From positions 75,469 to 139,468 of the forward strand of contig CADEDU010000002.1 of the NCBI GenBank assembly GCA_902826155.1: a DNA stretch of 64,000 nucleotides, given 5' to 3'. Origin of the DNA: an uncultured beta proteobacterium. GTDB taxonomy: Bacteria > Pseudomonadota > Gammaproteobacteria > Burkholderiales > SG8-39. Made by a program: the position numbers and the translations under genes. This document shows positions 38,545-48,280 of this stretch, one piece after another. The notes beneath the pieces were generated by a model. It worked only from the letters and a program-made list of their open reading frames with translations. It did not search any database and was not told where the DNA came from. Numbering within the stretch: position 1 is the first letter of the stretch; each line of letters begins with the position of its first letter.

Positions 38545-39984
38545 ATGAACGTCCCTGAACGCCTCGGCAAGTATCCGATCACCGGCATCCTCGGCCGGGG
38601 CGCCATGGGCGTGGTCTATCGCGGCTTCGATCCGGTGATCAAACGGCAGGTGGCCATCAAGACCATCCGACGCGAGCTGATCGAGGACGACGACAAGGCA
38701 CAGATGGTCGCCGCCCGCTTCCGCAAGGAAGCACAGGCAGCCGGCGCGCTCAATCATCCGGGCATCGTGTCGGTGTACGAGTACGGCGAGGACGATCAGT
38801 ACGCCTACATCGCGATGGAGTGCGTGGAAGGCAACAGCCTGCGCGAGTACTTCACCCGGCAGACCCCGTTCGAGGAACGCGACGTCGTCTCATTGATGTC
38901 GCAGTTGCTCGACGCGCTCGAGTTCGCGCACAACCACTCGGTGTGGCATCGCGACGTGAAGCCGGCCAACGTGATCATCATGGGCAACGGCCGGATCAAG
39001 CTCGCTGATTTCGGCATCGCCCGCATCGATACCCTGGATCGCACGCAGACCAGCGTGGTGATGGGTACGCCAGGCTACATCGCGCCGGAGTACTACCTCG
39101 GTCGGGCGATCGATCATCGCGTCGACATCTTCTCGGCCGGCGTGTTGTTCTATCACTTGCTCGCGGGGCAGGCTCCGTTCAAGGGCACCGCCGAAGCGAT
39201 CATGCATAGCGTCTGCTACTACGATCCGGAGCCGCCATCGTGCATGTCCACGGCGCGCTGCCATTCGCGTTTCGACGGTGTGGTCGCGCGTGCGTTGATG
39301 AAGCGAGCCGAAGACCGCTTCCCAAGCGCCGGGGCATTTCGCGCGGCGATCCTCTCGCAATACGATCAGCCGGTAAGTGAGTCGGTCTCGGAGGCGACGA
39401 TCATTGCCGATCGGCCGCGTTCCGGCGCCGTGGCTGCGGAGCCGTCGCAGTTGACCGCACGCAGCCAGCCCAATGCCGCGCCGACCACCGCACCGAGCGT
39501 GGTTTCGACTGCGCCGCCCACGGGCTGGGATGCCGCCGTGCTGGCGCGCATCGAACGCGAACTCACGAAGTACGTCGGGCCGGTCGCGCGCGTGCTCGTG
39601 CGCAGGGCCGCCCGCGATCACGCCACCGTGGTGGCACTGACGACCACGCTGGCCGAATCGCTCGCGAACTCGAAGGATCGCGACGCGTTCCTGACCGTGG
39701 TCAACGGACCCGGAACACCCACCCCGACCCCACGCACTATCGAGCCCTCCGGTACGCGCTCGGGGGGCACGTCCGCGCCCGGCAACAGCCGTGACCCGAT
39801 TTCGCAGGACGACCTCGACCGCGCCACGCGCGCCTTGACCAAATCGATGGGGCCGATCGCCAAGGTGCTGGTCAAGCGAACCGCCGCCGAAGGACTGGGA
39901 CGACGCGACTTCCTCAACCGCTTGGCCCAGCACGTGCCTTCCGAATCCGATCGGACGCGCTTCCTTCGTGAAGCGGGGCTGTAA
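38545..39984 (+). CDS. Soluble Ser/Thr protein kinase with C-terminal tandem repeats
   Basis: A 479-residue Hanks-type kinase. Glycine loop GRGAMG at residues 17-22, ATP lysine K39, catalytic loop HRDVKPAN (D137), DFG at 155-157 and MGTPGYIAPE, so it should be active. A linker follows, then two related segments of about 55 residues at about 331-385 and 424-479, each with the block LTKxxGPxAxVLVxR. There is no membrane span or periplasmic part, unlike typical PpkA. ATG 38545 begins at the domain. In T6SS the equivalent kinase phosphorylates the FHA protein and starts assembly; TagH and TagF are encoded nearby. What drives it here is unknown, the heme protein being the best candidate. Confidence 0.92.
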   Translation: MNVPERLGKYPITGILGRGAMGVVYRGFDPVIKRQVAIKTIRRELIEDDDKAQMVAARFRKEAQAAGALNHPGIVSVYEYGEDDQYAYIAMECVEGNSLREYFTRQTPFEERDVVSLMSQLLDALEFAHNHSVWHRDVKPANVIIMGNGRIKLADFGIARIDTLDRTQTSVVMGTPGYIAPEYYLGRAIDHRVDIFSAGVLFYHLLAGQAPFKGTAEAIMHSVCYYDPEPPSCMSTARCHSRFDGVVARALMKRAEDRFPSAGAFRAAILSQYDQPVSESVSEATIIADRPRSGAVAAEPSQLTARSQPNAAPTTAPSVVSTAPPTGWDAAVLARIERELTKYVGPVARVLVRRAARDHATVVALTTTLAESLANSKDRDAFLTVVNGPGTPTPTPRTIEPSGTRSGGTSAPGNSRDPISQDDLDRATRALTKSMGPIAKVLVKRTAAEGLGRRDFLNRLAQHVPSESDRTRFLREAGL

Positions 39985-40026
39985 CGCCATCTATCGCAGA
40001 GCCATCATCGATCAGGAACCGGGGTA

Positions 40027-41373
40027 ATGACCGACGACGATCGCACCGTCGCGCCGATTCCGGATCCCGACGCCACGATCGTCACTCCGCAAGGCACAGG
40101 CGGAGCCGACGAGGATGCGACCCTTCCCGCGTTCGCACCGCCGCGCACCGCCACGCCGGCACCGCGGGCCGCGGAACCGACCGAGTTTGCCGAACTCGGT
40201 ACAGCCGGCCTCAATCCGCTGGTGGGCGCAGCCAATCCGATTCTCAACGTGGTGCATGCGCTGCGCAGCACACCGGTGCAGACGGCCCCGCCCATGATGC
40301 AGGCGCATCTGCTCGAGGCGATCGAGGCATTCGAACAACGCGCGCGCGCCAAGGACATTCCGCGACACAAGGTCATCGCCGCGCGTTTCGTACTGTGCGC
40401 GCTGCTGGACGAAATCATTGCCGGCACGCCCTGGGGCAGCCCTCCCGCCTGGAGCGAACCGCGCCTGCTGCAACAGCTCTACGGTGAAGAGCGCGGCGGC
40501 CATCGGGTGTTCGAACTGCTCGCACGCCTGGGTGAAGATCCTCCTGCGAACAGCGATCTGCTCGAGCTGTTCCACGTGTGCCTGGCCCTCGGTCTCGAGG
40601 GCCGCTATCGCGACGTCCCGAACGGACGGCCGCAGCTCGAGGCCGTCACTCAACGCGTATTCGAACTCGTCCGTGCGACCAGGCGCGATGGCGCCACGCC
40701 ATCGGGTGCGCGCGTGCTCGCCGATCATTGGCAAGGCATGAGCGTACCGCCGCAGCGCATTGTGTCCGTCGTGCCGCTATGGGCGGTGCTCGCGCTGGGC
40801 CTGGCGAGCGTGCTGGCGATCTACCTGTTGCTGAACCGGCAACTCGCCGCCACCGCGGCACCGCTGTTCAAGCAAGTCCACGCGATCGCCGCACAGGTCG
40901 CCCCACTGCCCGCCGCGCAATCGCAGCGAGAAGTGTCGAGGCTACGAGCCGCGTTCACCGAAGCTGCGCAGGCCGGCTTGCTCGATCTTCGCGAGGACGC
41001 ACAGCGATCCGTGCTCGCGCTGGCGACCGACGTTCTGTTCGTTCCGGGCACCACGCAATTGCAGCCCGACGTCAAACCGCTGCTGGACAAGATCGCCGGC
41101 GCGCTCGGTCCGCGCTCCGGTCAGATCCTGGTCGTCGGCCATAGCGACAATGCGCCGATCAACACGGTGCGGTTTCCTTCGAACTGGCATCTGTCGCGCG
41201 ACCGTGCCGCGGCTGTTGCCAAAGCGCTGGAACAGGCCGGGCTTGCGAGCCAACGCATGCGAGTGGAAGGGCGCGGCGACGTCGAGCCGGTCGCCGCCAA
41301 CGACGCACCCGATGGCCGAGCGCGCAATCGGCGGGTGGAAGTTCAACTCGTGCTGCCGCGGCCGGAGCGCTGA
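40027..41373 (+). CDS. tssL: TssL (DotU/ImpK) membrane protein with OmpA C-terminus
   Basis: A 448-residue T6SS membrane-complex subunit. Residues 1-60 are Pro-rich. The DotU cytosolic domain follows (about 62-220: NPLVGAANPILNVVHALR, FVLCALLDEIIAGTPWG). A single membrane span is at about 249-270, and a periplasmic OmpA-type peptidoglycan-binding domain at about 330-445 (VLFVPGTTQLQPD, VVGHSDNAPI, LSRDRAAAVAKAL, RARNRRVEVQL). This is the evolved TssL form that anchors itself to peptidoglycan. It sits 6 bases before tssM. No tail or baseplate gene is near. Confidence 0.95.
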   Translation: MTDDDRTVAPIPDPDATIVTPQGTGGADEDATLPAFAPPRTATPAPRAAEPTEFAELGTAGLNPLVGAANPILNVVHALRSTPVQTAPPMMQAHLLEAIEAFEQRARAKDIPRHKVIAARFVLCALLDEIIAGTPWGSPPAWSEPRLLQQLYGEERGGHRVFELLARLGEDPPANSDLLELFHVCLALGLEGRYRDVPNGRPQLEAVTQRVFELVRATRRDGATPSGARVLADHWQGMSVPPQRIVSVVPLWAVLALGLASVLAIYLLLNRQLAATAAPLFKQVHAIAAQVAPLPAAQSQREVSRLRAAFTEAAQAGLLDLREDAQRSVLALATDVLFVPGTTQLQPDVKPLLDKIAGALGPRSGQILVVGHSDNAPINTVRFPSNWHLSRDRAAAVAKALEQAGLASQRMRVEGRGDVEPVAANDAPDGRARNRRVEVQLVLPRPER

Positions 41374-41379
41374 TTCGCG

Positions 41380-44300
41380 ATGAGCACCGTTCGCATGCAC
41401 GGTTGGGTACGCATTGCAGCGATCCTGCTCGGGCTGCTGGCGCTGGCGTGGACGATCTGGAGCGCCGGCCCAGGCCTTGCCCTGGGTGATGCGCGCCCCC
41501 TCGAGTCGCCGGCCGGCCGATGGGGTGCGATTGCGGCCGTGGCAGCGATGGTTGCTGCGGCATGGTCGTGGCGATTGCTGCGCGCCCGCCGCCGCGACAG
41601 TGCGCTCATCGACGGCATCAGCGCCGGCGAGCGTGAAGCGCAGGTGCTGGATGCACGCTTCGCGGAGGCGCTCGGCGCACTGAAGCGGCACGGCCCAGCG
41701 ATCGGCAATCGCGGCGGCCAGCGATCGCTCTACGATCTGCCGTGGTACGTGATCATCGGTGCGCCGGGTTCGGGCAAGACCACTGCATTGTTGAACGCCG
41801 GGCTGGAGTTCCCGCTCGCCGGAAAATTCGGGCCGGGCGCCCTGCGCGGCGTGGGAGGAACGCGCAACTGCGACTGGTGGTTCACCAGCGAAGCGGTGCT
41901 GATCGACACGGCCGGTCGCTACACCACGCACGAATCGGATCGCGCCGCCGACAGCACGGCCTGGTCGGCGTTCCTGTCATTGCTCGCCAGACACCGCCCG
42001 CAACGCCCGATCAACGGCCTGCTACTGGCCATCAGCACGACAGATCTCATTCAAGCGAGTACAGCCGAACGCGCGCAGCACGCTGCGCGGCTGCGCGCAC
42101 GAATCGCGGAAGTGCACGCGACGCTGCAGACGCGCATCCCGGTCTACGTGCTGATCACGAAAGTCGATCTGCTTGCCGGGTTCATCGAATTCTTCGGCGA
42201 TTTCGACAAGGACGAGCGCGCTCAAGTCTGGGGCGTGACCTTTCCCGGAACCGAACAGGCCTCCACGGCGGGGTTGCTGGCGACGCTGCCGACGGAATTG
42301 TCGCTGCTCGGCGCGCGACTCGATCGGACGCTCCTCGATCGTTTGCACGACGATCGCGATCTCGGCCGGCGCGCCGCGCTGTATCGCTTTCCGCAGCAAT
42401 GGCATGGCTTGAAGGAACTGCTCACGCCGTTTCTGCAGCAGGTGTTCGCATCGACCGACCACGCCCACACGCTGTTGCGCGGCGTGTATTTCACCAGCGG
42501 CACGCAGGAAGGCACACCGATCGATCGCGCATTGGGAGGTTTGGCGCGCGCCCTCGGGTTGGCCAGTCGCATCGTGGCGCCAAATCGGTCGAGCGGCCGC
42601 AGCTACTTCCTGACCCAGTTGCTGCGCGGCGTGGTGTTCGCCGAAGCCGAAGTCGCCGGAATCAATCAGCGCTGGCAGCAGCGTCGCGCGCTGCTGCAAT
42701 GGAGCGCCGTAGGCGGTACGGTTGCGGCGGCCGCTCTGGCCGTGGTTGCGCTGTGGTGGCAGAGCAGCAAAGCCGAGTCCGCGATGCGCACCTGGGGGCA
42801 GCAACTGGAGCGGATCGACGCCCAAGTGGCAACCGTGCGTTCCGCGAATCCCGGCGACGTCACCGTGCTGCTGCCGCTGCTGCAATCGGTGCACGCGCTT
42901 GCGACCGGCGCACCGTCCGAGTCGTGGACATTCGGCCTGGACCACAGCGCGAGTCTTGCCGCTGCTGCCGATGCGAGCTACTACCAGCTTCTCCGTCAGG
43001 CATTGGTGCCAGGCATCGCCGCCGGACTCGAACAGCGCATGCGAAGCGCACCGCCAGAGCGCGTAGCAATGCTCTATGAAGCATTGAAGGCGTACGTGAT
43101 GCTCTTCGCTGGTCGCAACTTCGATCGCGATTCGCTGCGAGGGTATCTGCTTGCCGAATGGGAGAGTTCACCAGCACCTGGTGCCGATGCCAAGGCCGGT
43201 GCCGATGCCGAACGACGCAACGCGTTCGCGCTTCATCTGGAGAAACTGCTCCAGACGGGAGAAGTAGGCGCCCCCAGCGCCGCTGACGCCGACCTCCTGA
43301 CCCTGGTGCGACAGCGTGTCGCCGCCACGCCATTGCCCGCGCTGATCTACAACCGACTCGCTCATATCGACTCGCGTCAGGATGTCGCGGCCTTCGACCT
43401 CGCGCGAGCGGCCGGTCCGCAGGCGACCGGTGTGATCGAAGCAGCTCCCGGCGCGACTGCGCTCGCCGTCGTGCCAGGTGCGTTCACGCTCGCGGGCTAT
43501 CAGAAACTCGTTCATGAACGCGCGCCCACGCTCACCAGGCAGTTCGCCGAGGAGCGCGCCTGGGTGATAGGCACGAGCGAGGCTGCCGCGGCACCGGCTG
43601 TCGATTCACTCGCCGAGGCCGTTCAAGCGCTGTATCTGAGCGACCATGCCGCCGCCTGGAGCGCATCGCTCAACGGCGTGCGATTGGTACGAGCAAGCTC
43701 ATTGAGCGCCAGTGCGCAACTCGCCGGCGCATTGGCTCGCCCGGACTCGCCACTGGTAGCCCTGCTCACGTCGATCGCCCGCGAGCTCACGTTCGGCGAA
43801 CGCGCGCAATCGCGCCTTGGCGCCCCACTTCAGGCGTTGCACAGGTTCGCCTCGCAGCGCCCCGGGCAGCTCGACGAATTGCTCGCCATGCTGGGCAAGC
43901 TCGCACCGCAACTGGCCGCTTTTGAGGACGCGATCAAGCGCAATGTCGGTGGCGTGCCCCCGAGCCTGGGCGAACTCGCGGCCCTGCTCCCGCAACTGCC
44001 CGAGCCGGTGCGAACGTGGATGCAGCAATTGCATGCCGACGCCGCCACGCATCTCGCTGGCCTGCAACGCGAGGCGCTGTCGCAGCACGTCCGTCGCGAG
44101 GTGCTGCCGATCTGTACACAGTCGATCGCCGGCCGCTATCCCCTGGTCCGCGCCAGCCGCGAGGAGGTATCCCGGCAAGATTTCGTGCGCATGTTCGGCG
44201 CCAACGGCGTGCTCGACGCGGCATTCCGCCGGCATCTGGCGAACTGGGTCGACACGCGAACGCAACCCTGGAGCTATCGCGGCAGCGACGACACGCGCGG

Positions 44301-44766
44301 CGAATCCACCGATTCGCTACGCCAGTTCCAGCGTGCCCGCATCGTGCGTGATGCGTATTTCCGCGATGACGGCAAAGTGCTGGGCACTTCGTTGCAATGG
44401 CGGCTGATCGAACTGGACGCAGGCATCCGCCAGTTCACGGTGGAAATCGACGGCCAGGGGCTCCGATTCGCGCCCGACACGAAAGCGCCGGCGGGAATAC
44501 TGTGGCCAGGCCCAGACGGCGACGCGGGCGTGCGCGTGCAGGTGCAAGGCGCCGCTGGGTCACCATCAACGTTCGCGTTCTCCGGCGCGTGGGGGCTGCT
44601 GCGACTGCTCGATCGTGCACGCGTGGAAGTGGTCGATTCGAACCGGATCATCGCGATGTTCGACGTCGAAGGACGACGCGCCCGGTTCGAGATTGCAAGC
44701 CGCAGCGGTCCGAACCCGCTGCGACTGAGTGCGCTCGAGCAGTTCGAATGCCCTCAGCGCCGATGA
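41380..44766 (+). CDS. tssM: TssM (IcmF/ImpL) membrane-complex protein
   Basis: A full-length TssM of 1128 residues. Two membrane spans lie at about residues 10-28 and 48-66, then a cytosolic GTPase-like domain with Walker A GAPGSGKT at 127-134 and Walker B VLIDTAGR at 173-180. A third span is near 445-462, and a large periplasmic region ends in the IcmF C-terminal beta domain (FAFSGAWGLLRLLDRARVE). In T6SS it links TssL to the outer-membrane lipoprotein TssJ and to the baseplate. All parts are present and the ATP site is intact. It overlaps tagF by four bases. TssJ is not encoded in the window. Confidence 0.96.
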   Translation: MSTVRMHGWVRIAAILLGLLALAWTIWSAGPGLALGDARPLESPAGRWGAIAAVAAMVAAAWSWRLLRARRRDSALIDGISAGEREAQVLDARFAEALGALKRHGPAIGNRGGQRSLYDLPWYVIIGAPGSGKTTALLNAGLEFPLAGKFGPGALRGVGGTRNCDWWFTSEAVLIDTAGRYTTHESDRAADSTAWSAFLSLLARHRPQRPINGLLLAISTTDLIQASTAERAQHAARLRARIAEVHATLQTRIPVYVLITKVDLLAGFIEFFGDFDKDERAQVWGVTFPGTEQASTAGLLATLPTELSLLGARLDRTLLDRLHDDRDLGRRAALYRFPQQWHGLKELLTPFLQQVFASTDHAHTLLRGVYFTSGTQEGTPIDRALGGLARALGLASRIVAPNRSSGRSYFLTQLLRGVVFAEAEVAGINQRWQQRRALLQWSAVGGTVAAAALAVVALWWQSSKAESAMRTWGQQLERIDAQVATVRSANPGDVTVLLPLLQSVHALATGAPSESWTFGLDHSASLAAAADASYYQLLRQALVPGIAAGLEQRMRSAPPERVAMLYEALKAYVMLFAGRNFDRDSLRGYLLAEWESSPAPGADAKAGADAERRNAFALHLEKLLQTGEVGAPSAADADLLTLVRQRVAATPLPALIYNRLAHIDSRQDVAAFDLARAAGPQATGVIEAAPGATALAVVPGAFTLAGYQKLVHERAPTLTRQFAEERAWVIGTSEAAAAPAVDSLAEAVQALYLSDHAAAWSASLNGVRLVRASSLSASAQLAGALARPDSPLVALLTSIARELTFGERAQSRLGAPLQALHRFASQRPGQLDELLAMLGKLAPQLAAFEDAIKRNVGGVPPSLGELAALLPQLPEPVRTWMQQLHADAATHLAGLQREALSQHVRREVLPICTQSIAGRYPLVRASREEVSRQDFVRMFGANGVLDAAFRRHLANWVDTRTQPWSYRGSDDTRGESTDSLRQFQRARIVRDAYFRDDGKVLGTSLQWRLIELDAGIRQFTVEIDGQGLRFAPDTKAPAGILWPGPDGDAGVRVQVQGAAGSPSTFAFSGAWGLLRLLDRARVEVVDSNRIIAMFDVEGRRARFEIASRSGPNPLRLSALEQFECPQRR

Positions 44767-45353
44767 GATCAACCACTCGTGCAGGCACCGCTGCCCCGGG
44801 CTGGTATGGCAAGTTGCCCAGCCTGGGCGATTTCGCGCACCGGCGCCTGAGCGCGCGATTCATCGCTCAGTGGGACGAGTGGCTGCAGACGTGTCTTGCC
44901 GCAACCCTGGCTGAAGCGCAGGATAGCGAGCAAGCGATGCCGATCCAGCCTCTTCGCTTCTGGCTGGCGCCGCAACTGTGCGACGGGCAATCGATGTGCG
45001 GCATCATCGTCGCGAGCCTTGACCGCGTCGGGCGCAGGTTTCCACTCACGATGGCCGCCGCGACCGATTGCACACCACCCGATGACGTCGCCGATCACCC
45101 CTGGTTCGAGCAGACCGAGTCGACCGTGCTCAATGCCATTGACCTGCGCATGACCGTGGACGAGTTCGAGGCGGCCCTGGCGGGTCTGCCACCATTGGCT
45201 TGGGCGCCGACACAAAGTGCCCGCCGCGGCAGCGTTGGTTCGCTATGGTGGTCAGTGCCCACACACGCAGCCGCGTCTTCGGTTGCGCGCGCATTTCCAG
45301 CCCTTCCGCCGGTCGAGGCAGGCGCGGCGCTGTTTGGAGCCGGGCTTCGATGA
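44763..45353 (+). CDS. tagF: T6SS-associated protein TagF (ImpM)
   Basis: A 196-residue TagF-type cytosolic protein. It begins with the family block PGWYGKLPSLGDFAHRRLS at about residues 12-30 and continues with FIAQWDEWLQTCLA, RFWLAPQLC, GVIxSxDRVGRRFP-type sequence (here IIVASLDRVGRRFPLTMA) and SVGSLWWSVPTH. TagF is a post-translational repressor of T6SS that acts on the FHA protein independently of the kinase. The start overlaps the tssM stop (ATGA) and its stop overlaps the caspase start (ATGA), so all three are translationally coupled. Confidence 0.93.
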   Translation: MRSTTRAGTAAPGWYGKLPSLGDFAHRRLSARFIAQWDEWLQTCLAATLAEAQDSEQAMPIQPLRFWLAPQLCDGQSMCGIIVASLDRVGRRFPLTMAAATDCTPPDDVADHPWFEQTESTVLNAIDLRMTVDEFEAALAGLPPLAWAPTQSARRGSVGSLWWSVPTHAAASSVARAFPALPPVEAGAALFGAGLR

Positions 45354-46930
45354 GGATGGCGTCACTGCGTGGCGACGGATGGTGCCTGCGCGGCACGATC
45401 CTCCTTGCGTTCGCGCTCAATTTTGCCGCCGGCATTCAGGGCGCGCAGGCGCAGGGCACGGCGCCAACTGAGCGCCGGGTCGCGCTGGTGGTGGGCAACG
45501 CCACGTACAAGTCCGATCCGCTGGACAACCCGGTCAACGACGCGCGGCTGGTCGCCAAATCGCTTGGCGCGGCCGGATTTCAAGTGACGCTTCGCGAGAA
45601 CCTCGATCGGCGCGGACTGTTCGAAGCGATGCGCGCGTTCGGCAATCAGTTGAACGAAGACACCGTCGCGCTCTTCTACTACGCGGGCCACGGGCTGCAG
45701 TTGCGCGATCGCAACTACCTGGTGCCGATCGATGCCGAGATCCAAACCGAAGACGAGATCCCGGTCTCGGCGCTCGACGTCGGATTCATTCTCGATCGCA
45801 TGGCGAGCGCACGTAGCCGGGTCAACATCGTCATTCTGGATGCATGTCGCAACAACCCGTTCGCCGGCCGGCCGAAGAGCGGCACGCAGGGCCTGGCGCA
45901 GATGGACGCACCGGTCGGCACGCTGCTCGCGTTCGCCACAGCGCCCGGCAAGCTCGCCGCCGATGGTCAAGGCAGCAACGGCTGGTATGCAACGCACCTT
46001 GCCCAGCAGCTGCTGGTGCCCGGCGTGCCGATCGAGATCATGTTCCGTCGTGTGCGCGAAGGCGTCGTGAAAGACAGTCGCGAACAGCAGATTCCCTGGG
46101 AGAGTTCGTCGCTGCGTGGCGACTTCGCTTTCATACCCGGCAACATACCGCTCGCTACGCCACGCGAACCGGTTGATCCCAACGCCGCCGACGTTGCGTT
46201 CTGGGAGAGCATCAAGGGGAGCAACAATCAGGCGGAATATCGTGCGTATCTCGCTCAGTTTCCTCAAGGCAGGTTTGCGGCGCTCGCGCAGGCTCGAATC
46301 GACGCGCTCGCCGCGGTCTTACCGCGACCCGGCTCGCAATCGCCCTCAGTTGCGCCCTCGGTTGCGCGAGCGGAGCTGCTGCCGCGCACTGGCGATACCT
46401 GGCGCTACAAGGTGCAGGATCGATTCCGGCTAGGCGACCTGTTCGTTACCGCGAAGGTTGAAGAGATCAGGCCCGAGGGTGTGGCCGAGTCGTGGACAGC
46501 ATCGTCGAACCCCAATGCGCGGGGCACCGGCGTGGTGGCGCTGTCGCCCCGAATGCACGCCATGCCAGGCTGGGATCTCACGCCGCCGGAGTTCGCGCCG
46601 TATCTGCAGGCGCATGAGTCGCTGCGTGCGGGCCAGACGTTGGGGCCGCTTAGCCGGCGAGTGGGCAGTGCCGACATCGCGCTGGTTGCGCGGGTCGAGG
46701 GAGAGGAAGAGGTCATCACCCCGGCCGGCCGCTTCGTCGCGACCAAAGTGGCGGTTCGCAATCGCGAACCGGCCGCCCGCGGCAATCCGCGCGCCCCGTC
46801 GGTCGAATACACGATCTGGTACGCCGCCGCGACCAAGCGACCGGTGAAGGCGATGGTGGTGACCCGCGCCGGCAGCACGGTGCAGGAAGAGACGGTGCTG
46901 GAATTGGTGGAGTTCAGGCTGGGACCATAG
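45350..46930 (+). CDS. Exported caspase-like protease (peptidase C14), copy 2
   Basis: A 526-residue orthocaspase coupled to tagF by an ATGA overlap. Signal peptide at residues 1-35 (GTILLAFALNFAAG, cut near AQAQ). The caspase domain at about 40-262 has VALVVGNATYK, catalytic His114 in YYAGHGLQL and Cys166 in VILDACRNNPF. A short repeat at about 283-318 (AFWESIKGSNNQAEYRAYL, then FPQGRFAALAQ) is typical of bacterial caspases, followed by an unrecognised beta-rich C-terminal domain of about 180 residues. Both catalytic residues are intact. Coupling to TssM and TagF suggests a part in, or a target of, the TssLM complex. The substrate is unknown. Confidence 0.9.
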   Translation: MRMASLRGDGWCLRGTILLAFALNFAAGIQGAQAQGTAPTERRVALVVGNATYKSDPLDNPVNDARLVAKSLGAAGFQVTLRENLDRRGLFEAMRAFGNQLNEDTVALFYYAGHGLQLRDRNYLVPIDAEIQTEDEIPVSALDVGFILDRMASARSRVNIVILDACRNNPFAGRPKSGTQGLAQMDAPVGTLLAFATAPGKLAADGQGSNGWYATHLAQQLLVPGVPIEIMFRRVREGVVKDSREQQIPWESSSLRGDFAFIPGNIPLATPREPVDPNAADVAFWESIKGSNNQAEYRAYLAQFPQGRFAALAQARIDALAAVLPRPGSQSPSVAPSVARAELLPRTGDTWRYKVQDRFRLGDLFVTAKVEEIRPEGVAESWTASSNPNARGTGVVALSPRMHAMPGWDLTPPEFAPYLQAHESLRAGQTLGPLSRRVGSADIALVARVEGEEEVITPAGRFVATKVAVRNREPAARGNPRAPSVEYTIWYAAATKRPVKAMVVTRAGSTVQEETVLELVEFRLGP

Positions 46931-46956
46931 GCGCTCCCCCGCCCCCCCGGCCCTCG

Positions 46957-46987
46957 CCCCTCTCGCGCCGCTTCGCGACTAGAGGGG
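46957..46987. repeat. REP-like hairpin after caspase copy 2
   Basis: CCCCTCT-CGCG-CCGCTT-CGCG-(ACT)-AGAGGGG is an imperfect palindrome with GC arms, next to C-rich runs. It resembles extragenic palindromes. No T tract follows, so it is not a normal terminator. Confidence 0.45.
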
Positions 46988-47104
46988 GAGGGAGCCTGAT
47001 TTGCCCACCCTTCGCCCTGCTTTGCCCGCCGCATATCGCCCGATTGAACCAATCAGGGCGCAGCGACAACTTACGTTGGAACAAAACCCCTTTAGGAGAC
47101 TGCC

Positions 47105-47755
47105 TTGTTCCGCCGAATCGCCCTCAGCGCCCTCACCGCCGCCACTCTGGCCACGTTCGCACACGCCCAGTCCGGTGACGTGCTTCAGTATCGTGATTCC
47201 GACCGCGTGGATCCGCGCGACGTCGCGCGCATCCTGGGCGCGCCCCAGCAGCCGGAGATGAAGATGCGTTCGATCCGGCTGAAGGAACAACCGGCCCCGG
47301 CGGTTGCCACCGAGGCCCCAGCGCCGGCAGTCGCCGCGCCGGCACCGGTTGCTCCAAGCCGGCCGCATCGTTATGCCGCTCGTGCGACCGAGACGCGTAC
47401 CGACGCGGCGATCGGCCAGCCAAGCGCGCTCTCCGTGCCGGTGAAATTCGCGTTCGATTCGGCGACGATCCTGCAGCAGGCGCGCCCGCAACTCGATGCG
47501 ATCGCCGAAGGCATCCGCATGCTGCCCGATGGCCACTCGGTCACGATCGAGGGTCATACCGACGCCGCGGGCCCCGACGCGTACAACCAACACCTGTCCG
47601 AGCGGCGTGCGCAAGCCGTCAAGCAGTACCTGATCTCGGTCCACCAGATCGACGCCGCTCGCCTCAAGACGCGCGGCTATGGCGAAACCCAGCCGCTGCA
47701 CGAGGTCGATCCCCACTCGCCCGATAACCGGCGCGTTCAATTCCGCGGCGGGTAA
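47105..47755 (+). CDS. OmpA-family envelope protein
   Basis: A 216-residue periplasmic protein. The start is TTG at 47105, supported by TAGGAGA at the right distance. Signal peptide at residues 1-21 (LSALTAATLATFAHA), an Ala/Pro-rich linker, then an OmpA peptidoglycan-binding domain at about 110-216 (VKFAFDSATILQQARPQLD, EGHTDAAGPDAYNQHLSERRA, RGYGETQPL, NRRVQF). There is no lipobox or beta barrel, so it is a soluble wall-binding protein. It follows the caspase gene after 174 bases and is ended by a good terminator. It may anchor the TssLM/caspase module to peptidoglycan. Confidence 0.88.
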   Translation: MFRRIALSALTAATLATFAHAQSGDVLQYRDSDRVDPRDVARILGAPQQPEMKMRSIRLKEQPAPAVATEAPAPAVAAPAPVAPSRPHRYAARATETRTDAAIGQPSALSVPVKFAFDSATILQQARPQLDAIAEGIRMLPDGHSVTIEGHTDAAGPDAYNQHLSERRAQAVKQYLISVHQIDAARLKTRGYGETQPLHEVDPHSPDNRRVQFRGG

Positions 47756-47785
47756 CGACTACACCCCTACCCCGCTCGGTAACCG

Positions 47786-47816
47786 ACGGCCCCCACGAGG
47801 GGCCGTTTTCTTTTCT
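47786..47816 (+). terminator. Rho-independent terminator after the OmpA-family gene
   Basis: CGGCCCC-CACGA-GGGGCCG followed by TTTTCTTTTCTC. It closes the plus-strand FecR-to-OmpA block. Confidence 0.88.
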
Positions 47817-48280
47817 CGCCTTCTTTTCCCTGCATCCGATTCGGTGTCGCATCGCTATCCGTGTGCGGTCGATCGTTCACACAGGAAGGGTCGCGATCCC
47901 ATAGTTCGGGACCCCAAGATCGCGTCGCAAAACACGGAAGGCGAAGTCCGGCTCCCGGCTCCCTGATCGGACGTTCGAAAACGGTTACTTGGCGCTGACG
48001 CGACCGCGCGGAATGCCGCCTGGACTCTGGTGCTCCGCCCCCGCTTTAGCACCTCAAGAAGCGGCCGCGTCAGTTGTTGCAACGATCCTAGCGACTACTG
48101 GCGTTCGGGAAGGTTGCGCGGGGCCCCACGTGCTGTCCAACTTCGCGCACGCGTCGGCTGCGGAGCGACACCGGGACTTCGATCGTAGCCGGCTCGATCC
48201 GGCGACCAGGTGGGGAAGCACAAACGAAAAGCGCGATACGCCACCGGCGTACCGCGCTCGCAACTACACGACCAACGCGT
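47817..48280. other. Gene-free interval between convergent OmpA-type genes
   Basis: About 460 bases with no ribosome-binding site/start pair of note and no recognised RNA. Part of it (around 47900-48000) is less GC-rich than its surroundings. I see nothing I can name in it. Confidence 0.5.

Noticed and set aside
36615..46930. A complete type VI secretion system
   Set aside because: Only TssL, TssM, TagF, TagH and a kinase are present; sheath, tube, baseplate, ClpV and TssJ genes are absent from the window.
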